From assembly GCA_013368315.1 (NCBI GenBank), contig JAACJM010000232.1:58359-122358 (forward strand): a stretch of DNA of 64,000 bases, written 5' to 3'. This stretch comes from Tetrapyrgos nigripes. Taxonomy: Eukaryota; Basidiomycota; Agaricomycetes; Agaricales; Campanellaceae. Shown here piece after piece: positions 10,909 to 23,157 of this stretch (positions are counted from its first letter, which is position 1; each line of letters opens with the position of its first letter). The translations under genes were made by a program, and so were the position numbers. Below the pieces are notes generated by a model. The model had not been told where the DNA came from. It saw only the letters and a program-made list of their open reading frames with translations, and did not search any database.

Positions 10909-12298
10909 CATCAATGCCTCCTTCTTGCTCAATTCCATCCAAACACCTTCCATTCTACAAGGTCACACTACCGGATCGTCAGTGTCCCCAGACCAGGCAA
11001 TACCTGAAAACAATCATCTCCCAAGACCCTTCTGAGGCTACTCTCCAACGACTCAGACAAGAACTCAATGAAAAGAATCATGCAGGCACGATTTCGACTT
11101 TTGACTGCCTCACGAACGGCTGGGAGCCATGGTCTCGGTAGGTCATCTTTATCTCTACATGCTCATATCATACTGACCATCTCTACAGTCCATACGTCCA
11201 ACACGCTGATGGCACCATGTCCAATCTGGATGCATTTCAGTTCGCCAGTGCTACTCCTCTAGCGCCAGTATATTGTCCCCACATTGCGAACCCTTGGTTT
11301 TTCACCTCGACATTGAATCCGACTACGACTACTTCCAGGTCAACAATGACCTCCACAAATGTGACTTGAAAGGTATTCATTTCTTTCTTTTTTCTTGGCA
11401 TGGACTGATCTCCTCTCTTAGTGCACATTCCTCGTCTGCTACCACCAGTCCAGGACCCATCCGTCAATGATGAAGCCACCGAGACCCAGACCCAGAACTT
11501 TTGCGTGCAGGTTCCGTGGTTTCTTTACCGAAGAGGAAAATCTATCCCGAGCTGATTACGGTTAGTTTGTCAAGGTTGTCTGTGATCGTCCAGATACTAA
11601 CAGCTCTTGTAGACGAAGACTATGTTGAATTCCTCATGGACAACTATACAAAGGAGCATATAAATACATTCCTTCAGAACTTTTGATACATCCTACACAC
11701 GGGAGCTCTGTACCATGGCGTCTTCGACAGTGGGACTCTATCAGCGGGCGTAACCAGACATGCGCTCATCTTCAACTCTACGACTCTCCCTTCGGTTTTG
11801 CGATCCATAATTTACATTCAACGCGAGGCATTTCAGCACGGGTATGGGGAGTGATACAAGCCTCGGTTGTACACTGCTCCGTCTGCAGCTGCTCATTCTC
11901 TCGCAATGGGTTTATGGGTCATCTTGATGGTCACTGCCAGTGCAAAAACTGGCATATCCCTGAGATGGGTGAGTCTGTCCTCTCTTTTCAATAATATTGA
12001 CATTATCATTGACTTCTTTCCAGGTTTGTATTCTGCCTCCCTTCTGCCGCCCTCCATGCTCCTGGATGCAACTGACCTAGAGATTCCTGTCTCCAAGGTT
12101 GAACAGTGGTACGATAACAGCGCACCAACTTTGGCTGCGCTGTTGGAGTGGAATTCGCGTATTGGTATCAAAAGGGACGTCTGGGCACTTGTCTCAACGA
12201 TGGAAGTTCAATGTACAAGTTGCAGTCTAGTACGCTCAGCTCCCGCTCACCGTCGACATCTTGTTGGTGGGAAATGTTCCGTCACTTCAATTTCTTGA
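10909..12298 (+). pseudogene. Decayed hypothetical protein with a cysteine-rich finger
   Basis: Plus-strand exons start MPPSCSIPSKHLPFYKV and continue with FDCLTNGWEPWSR joined across a short intron to PYVQHADGTMSNLDAFQFAS. Near 11270 the sensible frame shifts to LSPHCEPLVFHLDIESD and YYF-like YDYFQVNNDLHKCDLK. Further on are VPWFLYRRGK and EDYVEFLMDNYTKEHINTF. A finger-like segment with spaced Cys and His (CSVCSCSFSRNGFMGH, LDGHCQCKNW) lies at about 11860-11960 in yet another frame. A last piece at 12020-12298 contains RDVWALVSTMEVQCTSC. At least two frame changes lack splice signals, so I call it a pseudogene. The function is unknown to me. Confidence 0.45.
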
Positions 12299-13159
12299 GT
12301 CTGCACATATGTATACATTGCACAATTCCCATATCTTCCTTGTATAGCTAGTTGCATAAATAATGAGACTCTTGATGCGGAATGGTCTTTATATATTTCA
12401 TTTCCTGTCCTAGCTTCCATTATGAGCTGTCATGCGCAACGACTGTTTTTCCCGGTGATCAAAGATGTGATTGGATACTTTATGCACACAGGCTACTTTC
12501 AGTGATTTTTGTAATCCTTTTGTGTTATAACTTTGTCAAATTGTTTCATTTCTGAATCCGAAATAGACAGTACAGAGAGCGAGAACAACCAAACTAAGAT
12601 GGAACAAGAATGTTACAGGTGATCAAGGACAACAACAACAAAAGATAGAGGTACAAAAGCTACGTGTCGGAAGAGAATAAAGAAAAGAATGCAAGTCACT
12701 CAATGTTTCCAAGTATGTTTTTTTGTTATGTAGCATTGATAGTAATATAAGAACAGAAAAAGAAGTCCATAGGAGTTGACATACACAGGCAAAGAAGCTG
12801 AAAAACACATGGAGAAAAAATCTGGTCCACCAGGAATAAATTATGCACTAGTAGTATGTTACATGCCATGAGAGATAACGTTAATCCAAAAAGAAACTGG
12901 GCGGAGGGAAAGGAAGGACAGGTATCACAGGAGGGGGCAGGTAAGGAACAAGTAAAGGAAGGAAAGGTGTCACAGGGGCAGGTAAAAAAGGGGTAGAGAG
13001 AGATACAAATATTAATAACCAGACTTGAGAGACTGAAAGAAGCCATTGATACAGAGTACTGTCATATGAACGGAGAGACAAATGAAGGGGAGGTGATGAC
13101 TGATAGTACACATGGAAGAGACGATGGGAGTAAACCAAGAATGACTCGGGGCAACCAAA
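12299..13159. other. Intergenic with purine-rich repeats
   Basis: No supported gene. At about 12905-12990 a purine-rich block is duplicated with a spacing near 58 bp (ACAGGTATCACAGGAGGGGG and AAGGTGTCACAGGGGCAGGT). Minus-strand frames here are Phe/Ser/Pro-rich low complexity. Confidence 0.4.
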
Positions 13160-15532
13160 CTAATGCCGAAAAAATCGGCATATCTGACAGATCAACTTGA
13201 CGCCAACACCCTCATCCATATCAACCACTGCACCTTTATCTACTGCATCCATCTCCACATCCATATCTTCATCTTCCATACGAATGGACACTGGTTGAAC
13301 GACAGTGGTATCTTCATTTTGTATATCGATTGCCTGTACGAGAGTGGGAAGGTGAACAGTGTGGACTGTGTGAACCCCGTGAACCGGCTGAGGCAGAACA
13401 GGAAGACTGGGCTCAGTGTGGACTGTGTGAACCATGTGAACTGGTTGAGGCAGAACGGGAAGACTGGGGTTGGGAAGGCTGGGCTGAGGCAGCTCCAGCA
13501 GATCAGATTCGGACACAGAAGCAGGCGGGATGGGAATACTTCGAAGCCAGGGCTTAAGACCAAAAGAACGAGTTCTAAGCTTGTTGATAGGCCAGTGAGG
13601 ATCAGCTTTGTTTCGCTCTTTGATGGTGGCTACGACATTGTCGAGAAACCATGCCTTTTGATTGTACAGAAAATTGGCGTAATATAGCCAATTCTCCAGG
13701 TTGGCGATACCACTGTTGTAATTTCTGTTGATGACGGGATCTTGATTGACAACTTTGGAAAGTTGGGCGAGGTTTTTGAGCAGCCTGACTTCAAATGATA
13801 GGTAATTGTAGGGTATCGTCTAATAAAGAGTCAGGAGGGAATAAGGAAAAGGGTGACAAAATAAGGTACTTCGACTATCTCGGCTTTCGCACTGTAAAAG
13901 ACACAGCCTTGAGGGGCTGTGGCGGAACCATACGAGGGGAAGGGGAGATCAAGAAGTGTATTAATGGATGCTGCTATCATTAAATCTTGTGTGAGCTGAT
14001 ATATAGCATGAAGGAGATTTCCATTCTTCTGTTTGAACTCTTGTACGAAGGGGATAAGCCGGATTATGAGAGTTTGAGGTTTGCACTCAACCAGTGTTTT
14101 TGTGCCGTAGAAATTGATCAAGTCGACTAGCCATTTTGCCTCGTTATATTGATTGGCTGTCATGTTGGCGCAGTCTATTTGGAGGTGATCAGGTTCCATG
14201 TAAGCAGTGGGGTCTACAGAATCTAATCTGAGAGCATTTCTTGCAGTGCTCGGTATCACGGTTTTGATGCGAGGTGACGTTTGACTTGGCAGGAAGTTAG
14301 ACTTAAACGTGCTATACTGGCTATAGAATACCTCTCGTTAGTGTCCCAACAGGAAAGGGCAAAAAAAAACTCACCCATCATAACTTGTCCATACATCATC
14401 AGCCATCTGCCTAAATGAGGTGCTAACTTGTTCCTCATTAAGTGAATACCAATGAGGGCTGGCGCGGATCTTGCTATATTTTGTGAGTATCTGCGCCATC
14501 ATCAAGATGGACATACGATCGTTCTCATCTTCTTTCTCATCTTCGGAGTCTAGAGCGAGTATTTCCCGAGCTTCTGTATAGATTTGGAAGTTCCGAGCTG
14601 TAACAGCCGCAGTGTACTGGGGAACTCCAGATGGAACGTATTGCAGCACCACCTCAGAATCGAAATGAGCTAGGGTGAGGTCTGGGTCGGCATTGGGGTA
14701 TGCGCTCTGAACCTCAAGCTGTACATCCTGGGGCAGTTCCTTGAATAGTGCCTGGATGGAGGGTTTGACCACCTCGTCAAGGTACTTAAACAAGAGTCAG
14801 CTTCACCTTAGGATGAAGAGAAAGGGGGTATGCACCACTTGGACAGCTCTGAGACCTCGGGTAAATTGGATTGCTTGAGGCTCCGCAGGCTCAGCCTCCT
14901 CCAGATTGTTACAGGGTATCCTCGAGAGGTAGTCAAGGTAAGACTCGGTGGCTCTGACAAGTCTACATCCCAATTAGTCACTTGCTAGTACCTGAGGATC
15001 CAAACACCTACTTTGATAGTGCCCTTTCGGAAGATGTAGACTCCGCAGACCACTCTGTAGACAGTGTTGTAGATGAGGAGCCTCTTCGGAACCTGAATGG
15101 ACCATTTTGTGAGGCCGAATCTGAAGGGGCCAGGGAAAGGGAAGAATTCGACAATGGGGTTCTCAGGGTTAGAGGGCTTGACACTGAGGTTGCACCAACA
15201 TTATAGCCTTCCTCAAAGTCAAAGTCTTCCTCTTTCTCGGTGGGGACAGCTGTGCTGGCTGAAAACATGGAGGGGACAGCCGTGCTGCCTGAAGACATGT
15301 AGGAGTTACTGGGATCTCGATCACAGACATATTCTCCCTCTTCCATGACGTCTCCCTTTTCCATGATGTCTCCCTCTTCCATGATGTTGGTAAAGGGACT
15401 AGGGAGGGCCGTGCTGACTGAAGAGGAAGTGTATGACTTGCGCGGTTTCTTGGCCAATTTGGCCGATGGGCGGATGTTGGACTGAAGGGAACATTTCAAA
15501 TAAAAACAATAAAAACAAGGAACTAAGTACCA
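13160..15532 (-). CDS. Hypothetical multi-exon protein with acidic region and 19-residue PSLPVLPQPVH repeats
   Basis: Minus strand. The 5' coding exon (about 15480-15008) is Ser/Glu-rich with EEGDIMEKGDVMEEGEY and follows a CAG acceptor near 15480; the true start may be an ATG just before a GTACTTAG donor at about 15530. Next exons read ESYLDYLSRIPCNNLEEAEP (about 14900), YLDEVVKPSIQALFKELPQD to FRQMADDVWTSY (14793-14380), then LRLDSVDPTAYMEPDHLQID to PQGCVFYSAKAEIVEVPYF. The last exon carries LAQLSKVVNQDPVINRNYN and a C-terminal proline-rich repeat PSLPVLPQPVHxVHTVHT (period 57 bp) before the stop at 13160. I do not recognise the family. The gene may be intact; splice sites are by eye. Confidence 0.5.
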
Positions 15533-16024
15533 TGTGGAGTGGAAGTAACCGTCTCACGCCAAGGGTATGACAAGCAGGCAGCAGATAGCACTAGACTTCA
15601 GCCCTGCTGCAATACCAGAAAGGCAGACCAAGGGCAAGTCAAGGGAGGTAGGCTATGGTTGGAGTTTTGATTGCCTGCCAGTTACATAACTCTCCTGCGC
15701 ACTAGGCTTTGACGTATTACTTTCTCAATCTCTTACGACTGAGTTGTTCTCAGCGAAACCATACCGTAGGATGACGTCCATGGAAAATACCTATCAATCG
15801 TCCTTTGGGTTTTTATTAGTGAGTTGATGTTCTTTCCCTCTTTCTTTCTCAGCATGCGCTTCGATGTGGGCGCTTCTTCCTTGTGCAAGGCCCAAGTGCG
15901 CTAACCCTAACCCGACCCGTGGCTTGAGAGCTGTACAGCCGCTGACAAAGCAGCCCAGCTTTCCCCAGCCCCCCAGCTACGTCCTGCCCCACACAGCTCC
16001 CTCAACAGCCAACAAGCTTCCTTG
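15533..16024. other. Intergenic; parent copy of the repeat fragment at 6.1 kb
   Basis: No gene. Positions about 15915-15980 are the plus-orientation partner of the inverted fragment at 6078-6147. GACAGCT-type motifs follow to 16040. The block leads into the promoter repeat at 16025-16300. Confidence 0.5.
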
Positions 16025-16307
16025 ACAGCTCTCCAAGTTTTCCTCTGGCCGCCCTACTCCCTTTGACCTGAATTACTTCGGTCAACGCAGTTGTACTTTT
16101 GAGTCAACTGTGAATTTTGCCCAAGTCACTTTTGAGTGCTTGTGTATAAAGAGGCAACCGTTCTCTTCAGCCGTTCTCAAGTCTTCTCACCAGTACACCC
16201 CTTCCTCGTGAGTATCATCATCATCTTGTTTCTGGAATCCATCTTTTACACTACTAACACCCTGCTTCTGGATGACTGCATCCAAAGCCATTCACAAGTA
16301 AACAGCT
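16025..16307 (+). promoter_or_regulatory. Promoter and 5' leader of the gene at 16308, present twice in the window
   Basis: A TATAAAG box lies at 16145-16151, about 160 bp before the ATG at 16308, with pyrimidine-rich CTCTTCAGCCGTTCTCAAGT and an intron-like GTGAGTATC immediately after. The whole block recurs inverted at 4445-4770, where the TATA box is altered. Confidence 0.55.
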
Positions 16308-18457
16308 ATGAACACTGATCTGGTATGTGCTCATTTACTTTTTTTGTAGCTGGTTACTTACTAGGTACATATCTTTCTGCTGTATAGCTGACCGTGGAAG
16401 AACTGGACACTAACCACCAACTACTCCTTCACCGACCTCTTCAAAGTGCGTATATGTGCCATGTTACGTCACCATTACTGATGTTATTTTTTGCAGAGAA
16501 AGGTTGTTCTCCTTCAGCCTATGACGCCTCTCTTGCCGCCGTGTTACCAGGTGGAAGTTTGTTTTTGACGACCCTGTATCAAGACCTTCCTGTTTATCAA
16601 GTCGAACCCATTGTGGAAGGCATGACCATGCGTTGGGATTTCTGCTTCAGGCAGTATGACTACCTTCAATGGCCCCAGCAATGGTGTCAGCTGCTTTGCC
16701 ACATTGCATGTATCCTCCGTTGACCCCCACCTGGACACCAATTCGATGTAATGTGGTGGGCGCCAGCAATTGATTGTTTTAAAGAAGAGCATGGGGGTAT
16801 CGCTTCAGGGTTAGGAAAACTAAGGGTGGGGAAGGCAGAGGAATTAAGGCTATTGGTAGCTGAGTTACGAGGGCATTGCAGCCTTTTTATAGCTTCTCAT
16901 GAGAATGAAACCGAGGTAGAATTGGCCCAACAGTGTTCTCAGTGCCTCCTAGAGAGGATGAATCCTCTTCACTCCCTATTTCTGACCTTTCGCCAAATCT
17001 GTAGCCTCCAGTGCCTTTTTCTTGAGCTGCATGCTCTCCTAGAGTACTGTACTGTCTACAAGCCACGCATGGCAGGGAAAAGTCTTCCCACTTCAATTGC
17101 CGCCATGGTGGTTGGTGCTTGGACCTCCAATTTGGAAGCGGCAGAGGCTTTATTCTGTGCTGGAATCCCTTTTTGGTTCCTACGCTGAGTGGATGAAGTT
17201 CCAGCCGTCTCCATCAGCAAATTAGCTTTCCTGGTCATTCCAGACAATCTCTGCCTCGACAACGCACCCTTCCCAGAACCAATCATCTATTGTACCAGTG
17301 TCCCTAACACTGAGCTTCAGTATTCCGCCATCCACAAACATCTGAACAGTGCATTTAACACTTATTCTCCGTTCGAGTCTTCAGCTGAAAGTCGTCTTCA
17401 AATAACTCCTCCCTCTGCCTTGGTGCTGAGTGGTCCCCAGCAGACTACGCCATCAAAGAGTTGCCATCATCCTTGTAAGCATTTATTTCAAGTTGTCATT
17501 GTTTATTATAAGTGAACTATGTCTAGATCCCAAGTCCCCCAAAAATGCTTCAAGTGCTCGAGATAAATTCCACCTTGTTTCTCACAACCTGTTCTTAATG
17601 TCTCCTTGTTGGGGTCCCGCACTGTCACGAGTCAACCAAAGCAACCCGCCTGTTCCAATTCAAGGTGGCTATGCATTTCCTGATCCATCCCTCTTTGTAA
17701 CGGTGCAGAAACGTGAGAAGATGCTCAAGTACTGCTGGAACTGGCTACAGTTTCATGACGTCCTTCTATTCTGAGTGACCCAGCCATCACCACGACTGAT
17801 TCCTAATTCTACCTGGTGCCAGATATTAAATGGCGAACTCACCTCAACCACACAACCATCCAGCTCCAGCTCCAGCTCACAACGACCTTCGAGAACAGCC
17901 TCTGCCAAGGCTATGGCTTGTAACCTGCTGGGGAACTGCTTGCTCTCTACCGGCATCGAGATTGATCTGGAGAACCCCCCAGCTCTGTGATGTGGAGAGA
18001 ACGATCATTTTCTGAACCGTCTGACATCTCTGAGGAGGTCACTCAGGAAATTATCTGGGAGGTAGCTCAGCTAAGGGCACTCAACCAGGCACTTACTCCA
18101 AGGCTCTCTGATGAACAGCGTCATGAGCAGTCTGCTCGTCTCAGTGCTTGTTTTTTGGGAGCTGATGTGGAGAGTATTCTGAATGTTGAATTCGATTGGG
18201 CAGATGGAGGTTTTGCTGCAAAAGTACCAAGTTCTCGGAAGGAAGCATTGTTTGGGTTGCGAGATGTGATGAAAAGGTGGCCAAAGTTCAATGAGCGCTG
18301 TTCGACAGCTTTAAAGAATGCTCTGGAGGTCACCTTTTACAATGACTCGGCGTTGGAGGTGTTTGAGTCGGACGTCATGCATTGCTATCTACAGTATTTC
18401 TTCGACGTTTTTGGACGTGCAGCCGTGGTTCCTCTTCGCATTGACCATGTGGACTGA
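16308..18457 (+). pseudogene. Decayed member of an uncharacterised transposon-associated agaricomycete family
   Basis: Exons read MNTDL, LTVEELDTNHQLLLHRPLQ, then KGCSPSAYDASLAAVLPG and YQDLPVYQVEPIVEGMTMRW. The next exon from about 16740 includes LLERMNPLHSLF and VGAWTSNLEAAEALFCAGIP followed by FWFLR. An in-frame TGA at 17186-17188 interrupts it before VDEVPAVSISKLAFLVIP and YSAIHKHLNSAFNTYSPF. A second in-frame stop lies at 17772-17774 after FHDVLLF. The C-terminal part is WREREFS-like, with QEIIWEVAQLRALNQALTPR and GLRDVMKRWPKFNE, to TGA at 18455-18457. The order (two tail-to-tail acidic/aromatic domains, then a helical C-terminus) matches a family I know only as hypothetical proteins in agaricomycetes. 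The stops argue for a pseudogene. Confidence 0.6.
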
Positions 18458-19017
18458 TTTTTTTTTGTGCTTATTGTCTGATGTCAAATGTCAATATTAC
18501 CTTTCTTGGATGACCGTAGTCACCTCGCCTGGACAATTGTATACTGGACAATTGTATATATCTTCTATGGACAATCAATTTGTTATATTGTTCCTGCAAC
18601 TGAATGCACTCGCATACATCTTTTCAGGTTTCTCGCTCACTCCTACTCCCATTTTCGACCCTCTCCTGCTTGAAGATCTTCTTGGATGCTTCTCTAGTAA
18701 TACAACCCGTATCAAACAACTAATGCAGGCTCCACTCTTCTGTGCTTTCCTTGCTGACTTGGAGGTTTCATCTCCTTTTACTCCTGCTTCTCACCAAAGA
18801 CACATGTTGGGCACCCTGGTGGTGAAGTAGGTCGCCCTACCCTCCAAAAGGCAATGCTAATGCGGACTCCTCAGGTCAATTGTCTCCGTGGATGCCTGTC
18901 TACAGCAGTCGTGATGATGTACATGTGTGAGATTCTTCGATTCTTCCTTTTTGTCTTGTATTCTTATTGTCTTATCCCTATATACCTGCCTATCCTGCAG
19001 CTTCACCTCATCTGAAA
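18458..19017. other. Spacer between decayed family gene and CACTA element
   Basis: Short frame LNALAYIFSGFSLTPTPIF to about 18829, not recognised. The 5' end of the CACTA element should lie here, but I could not find terminal CACTA repeats by eye. Confidence 0.35.
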
Positions 19018-22000
19018 TGGGGCGTACTCAAAGAACGAAAACCTGCACCAAATGCCCCGAATATCCAAACAGTCATCCCGTTCTCTCTAGAGACTACGCC
19101 GAGCATCTATTGAATCGTCACAACGATGCGCAGACCCCTTCGGTAAGTCCTGTCCCAATGCTACTCTAGCATGTAATTTGATTTAGTATCTGTAGGTCGT
19201 GGCTTCAACAGCCTCTACACCTGAGAGCAGCATGGACCAGTGAACCAGCTTGCTCACCGCTGTCACTGTGTTTGATCCTGGCCCCGATATCCACAAGCAA
19301 CCTACAAAACTTTTCACCTCTCGTGAAGAGTTCCAGCATGACATCAAGATTGATACTTCTGGGAACAGGATAGGCTTTGGAGACGTTGAGCAAGGTCTGA
19401 ACTCTGTTGCCAACGTCCAGCCGCCAACTGAGCCTCCAGCCTCTCATCATCCATCTCTTTCCCGGAGAGCATCACGCGTCTCTCTCTCACACATCTGGAA
19501 GATCTGTAACCCCAAGCTTGTTAGGATGGTACAATCTATCAATGCAGTCAAGGACGAAGCCATCTCCATCTGTGAAAATCTACTCCAGCTCACTCGCCAT
19601 AATCTGGATTTCAGTGACAAACAAGCTGTTTTGAAGCGCCAGGAAGCCTTGAAGCAGGCAAACACCAGGATCAATCAGCTTAGTGCTACCTTGCTTTCGA
19701 TGAGAAAGCTATCAGATCCTTTGTACACCAGTGCTGCAGAAGAGGCACGGAGTGAGCTTCAGAAAGCTGATAGCGTCCTGAGTATCATTGGGATGGATCT
19801 TCCCTCACCAGAAGGTTCATCAGCGCCAACACCTTTCTCTTCAGGTTCATCTTTCACCCTGATGGTAGATAATGCTTTAATTTTAAATGTTTCAAAGACT
19901 ATCTGTTCGAGAATCCTTTGGCAGGGATGGGGGTAGCTACCCGAATGATGATCTTTCTCACTGTTTCCTGCGCCCTCGTCATCGGGACTTCACACCGAGA
20001 CTGATTTTATCGTTTCGGCTGTATGGAATATAGTTGCTGCCGCAACATCCTTGTTTTGTCCCTCATCCTCAGCGCCAACCAGTGAACAACACATGCAACG
20101 GCAGCTCATGGCACAGCTCCCGAGCAGTCTGTACACTGCTTTGAATGCCCTTCGTCTGGATAGCAAGACAACTGTTTTTGCCGTGTGTCTATCCTGCAGC
20201 TTTTGCTATCAGCCCGAGTTCTCCCAGACAGCCATTAAAGCCCAGTATCCTGATCGATGCAACAATATGATTGTCAGGAAGGATGGTAGAAGCGCATGCG
20301 GGACTTCCTTACTTCATGCTCAGAATGGCAACATGCGACTGATCAAACCTTATGCAGTCAACTCACTGCAAGAGCATTTGGCTTGCATTCTTGCCAATCC
20401 GGAACTCGAGAAGTACTGTGATGCCGCAGTGGATGAGGCTTTACGCGAAGTCAATGGAGAAATCAATGGAGGAGCTTCCAATGAGCCCATGACCTCAGTC
20501 TTTGACGGAGATTTCCTGCATCAACTCACTGGTCCAGGGGGTGTGGGGACTCTTTTCATAGACCGAGGTAATAAAGCACGACTTGCCCTAGCACTCCAGG
20601 TCGACTTCTTCAACCCAAACAGAAATCGCCATCAAGGCAAAACTGCTTCCATCAGTCTGGTTTCGTTTGCCATTCTCAACTTGCCTCACAAGATACGCAA
20701 CAAGCCAGAGAATCTTTTCCTGGCTGCCATCATTCCCAGTCCTCGAGAACCAAATGACAAAGACTTCTCCAATTACGTGACTCCCATCATTGATATGTGT
20801 CTGCAGGGTGGAAGGGAGTACACTTGTCGCGGACAGGGAAACATCAAGAAGGACGGACAATGCAGTATGCCGTGGTGCTCTCTGTTAACAACCTTCCTGC
20901 TGCTCGGAAAGTAGCAGGTGCTGCAGGGCATACTTCGGGATGGTGTACTGTGTGCCAGAATTACCATCGCACATACAACACCTGCTTTGAGCAGTGGGTG
21001 AAGCATGACGTCCAGGAGCTTTGCCGACTAGCTGAAGGATCCTGTGATGCCAACTGCTCAGCAGAACAGCAAGCTATCTTCGAAGCTTCTGGTGTTTGCT
21101 GGTCAGAGCTTTGGAGGCTTCCGTACTGGGACCCTACCAAAATGCTTGTTGTTGACAGCATGCACTGTGTACTCGAAGGTCTTGTCCATTACCACTGTTG
21201 TCATGTCCTTGGAATCAATGCAGAAGCTGCCGGAAGGGAAGCTGCCATGGATCCAGCGTTCCATCACAACTGGAAGCTATATGATGAGTTGCAGGTTCCC
21301 AAAGCATATCAGCTTGACAGGAACAAACTTGACAGTCAGCTGAAATCTGTTTCCAATATACATGATCTCCTGGAGGCTGCTCTCGAGTGTAACGAAGGCG
21401 TTCCCAATACCATGATGTTGCAGAAGCAGTTGTCGACCAAGCGTCTCCCACTGCTGCAATTTGTCGCCTGGAGCTTGGGCATACACGAGATCAGAGACCA
21501 TGAAAAGTTTGCACAATATGCCAAGCAAAAAAATCCTAAGAAAGCGATGCGCAAAGTCAAGGTCATCTTCAACAACGAGGTCGTCACACCGGATATTCCC
21601 CAGCTGTGCAAAGTCAAAGTTATCTTCAATAACGAGGTGGTCATCCCAGTTTTCCAGATCAAGTCCATTGATGCTTTTGTTGATGTGCTGATAGAATGGG
21701 TAAATGCTCATCTTCAGACCCTTGTCCAGCTCACTGATCACCAATTTGTCAGTGTCTGAAAATGCCTTTTGTACCTTCCGAGTCCAAGTCAGACAGCCAC
21801 ATAGACGTTAAATCTATTCAGCATAGACAACATGTCATCAACAATACCAGTGTTCTGTCTTGGGTGAATACCGTCCCTCACAACTACTCCGAGAAGGTTG
21901 CCGGCACTATCAAAGCTGATGAATGGTGTACACTTGTGACAATCCACCTTCCCATAGCCTTGGTTTCTCTTTGGGACTGGGATGAAGACAAAGCTTCTTT

Positions 22001-22767
22001 GAGGACGCATAAAGTTTTGGACCACACCATGAAACTCTTCCAGGCAGTCAACATTGTCTGCAGATTCACAATGTCTGATGAGTGTGCAAAGACTTATGTG
22101 GGATTCCTTAAGGAGTGGGTAGACGATCTCTATGCTCTGCATCCTCACACTCAAGGCTCCCGATGGATCCGACCAAACATCCATGTTGCATTTCATATCT
22201 ATGATTTCCTGAAGCTCTTTGGACTGGTAATATCTTGGTGGACATTTCCCTTCGAAAGGTTGGTTGGTGCGCTGCAGAAAATTAGTACCAATGATCATAT
22301 TGGAGGCGAGTACGTTATCCTCCAAAGCCCATTTTCTTTTATCCTGACTAGTACTTCACTGGAGAACTTGAGCAGACTATTCTTCATACCTTCTCACGTG
22401 CCGCAAATTTTCGTAGGCTGGTCAGTCGTCCGGACTGCAACGAGATGATCACCCAGTTCCAGGAGCTTTTTGACAAAGCTTATGGATCTCAATCCAATCA
22501 GTTCGAGTCTTACAACGACTTTGCTCCCAATTCCAAAACAGACAGTCATGCATACTACAAATAAGCTGGTGTCTTTTACTCGAGAGCCAAGACTCACTTG
22601 GGCAACAGCTTTGTTTGCTATGTCCATGGTACCCAATCACACATGGGCTCTATTCGGGAGATCAAGAATTGCGGCAAACATGTTGTCTTCATCATTCAGC
22701 GCCAGCTACCTCTTCCCTCTGGAGAACATGAACCATTCCGTTTTCCATGGTTGATCTTGCTAGAGTG
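19018..22767 (+). pseudogene. Tnp2-type (CACTA/EnSpm) transposase, decayed
   Basis: Begins MGRTQRTKTCTKCPEY with a C2H2-type finger (CTKC ... H ... H) at about residues 10-38. A helical region follows, then the Tnp2 core: CNNMIVRKDGRSACGTSLL, FDGDFLHQL, VDFFNPNRNRHQGKTASI, then NLPAARKVAGAAGHTSGWC, WSELWRLPYWDPTKMLVVDS with MHCVLEGLVHYHC. The C-terminal RNase H/loop region has WTFPFERLVGALQKISTNDH and QELFDKAYGSQ, and a terminal YSRAKTHLGNSFVCYVHG to TGA at 22765-22767. Damage: in-frame TGA near 19240, frameshift near 20805-20830, exon-frame change near 21760 and in-frame TAA near 22562. A 57-bp in-frame tandem duplication (KVKVIFNNEVV twice) lies at 21551-21660. The enzyme would cut and paste CACTA transposons; this copy cannot. 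Confidence 0.85.
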
Positions 22768-23157
22768 AGTCGTCTCTGGCGCAATTCCTTGCATAATTTA
22801 TGAACTGATAACTTCTCGTCAGGACTGAGCCATGTAAATATGTACACCGAAATGAGGAAATACATCGGTATGGTTGTTGCGAGATTGGAGAACTTAGGGT
22901 TACTAGGGACTTCTAGGGTCTGAGTAGGGTTTTTCCATAGGAGAGGGGCAGGATTTGGGTAGGGGAGGGGCAGGAGAGGGGCAGGGTTTGGGTAGAGGAA
23001 GGGGAGGATTTGGGCAGAGGAGGGGTAGGGGAGAGGGAGAGGAGAGACAGGAGAGAGATGTGTCTGCACTTACCTTGATTGTATTTTTACTGCAGACTTT
23101 TTTCTGACATTGACTTACATTGATAGTATTTTTTTTTGTGAGATTGGAGTCCAACAT
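22768..23157. repeat. G-rich minisatellite with G-quadruplex motif
   Basis: From about 22930 to 23050 the plus strand repeats variants of GGGCAGGATTTGGGTAGGGG. The stretch 22957-22981 has four G-runs of three or four separated by TA, A and CAGGAGA, which satisfies the usual quadruplex pattern. No gene. Confidence 0.6.

Noticed and set aside
12623..13138. Minus-strand Phe/Ser/Pro-rich frames resembling a signal-peptide protein
   Set aside because: Hydrophobic composition comes from the purine-rich complement of repeats; no conserved residues and overlapping frames look alike.
19250..19936. Separate plus-strand gene of 228 residues
   Set aside because: It is the helical N-terminal exon of the Tnp2 transposase, in frame with the C2H2 start apart from one TGA, not an independent gene.
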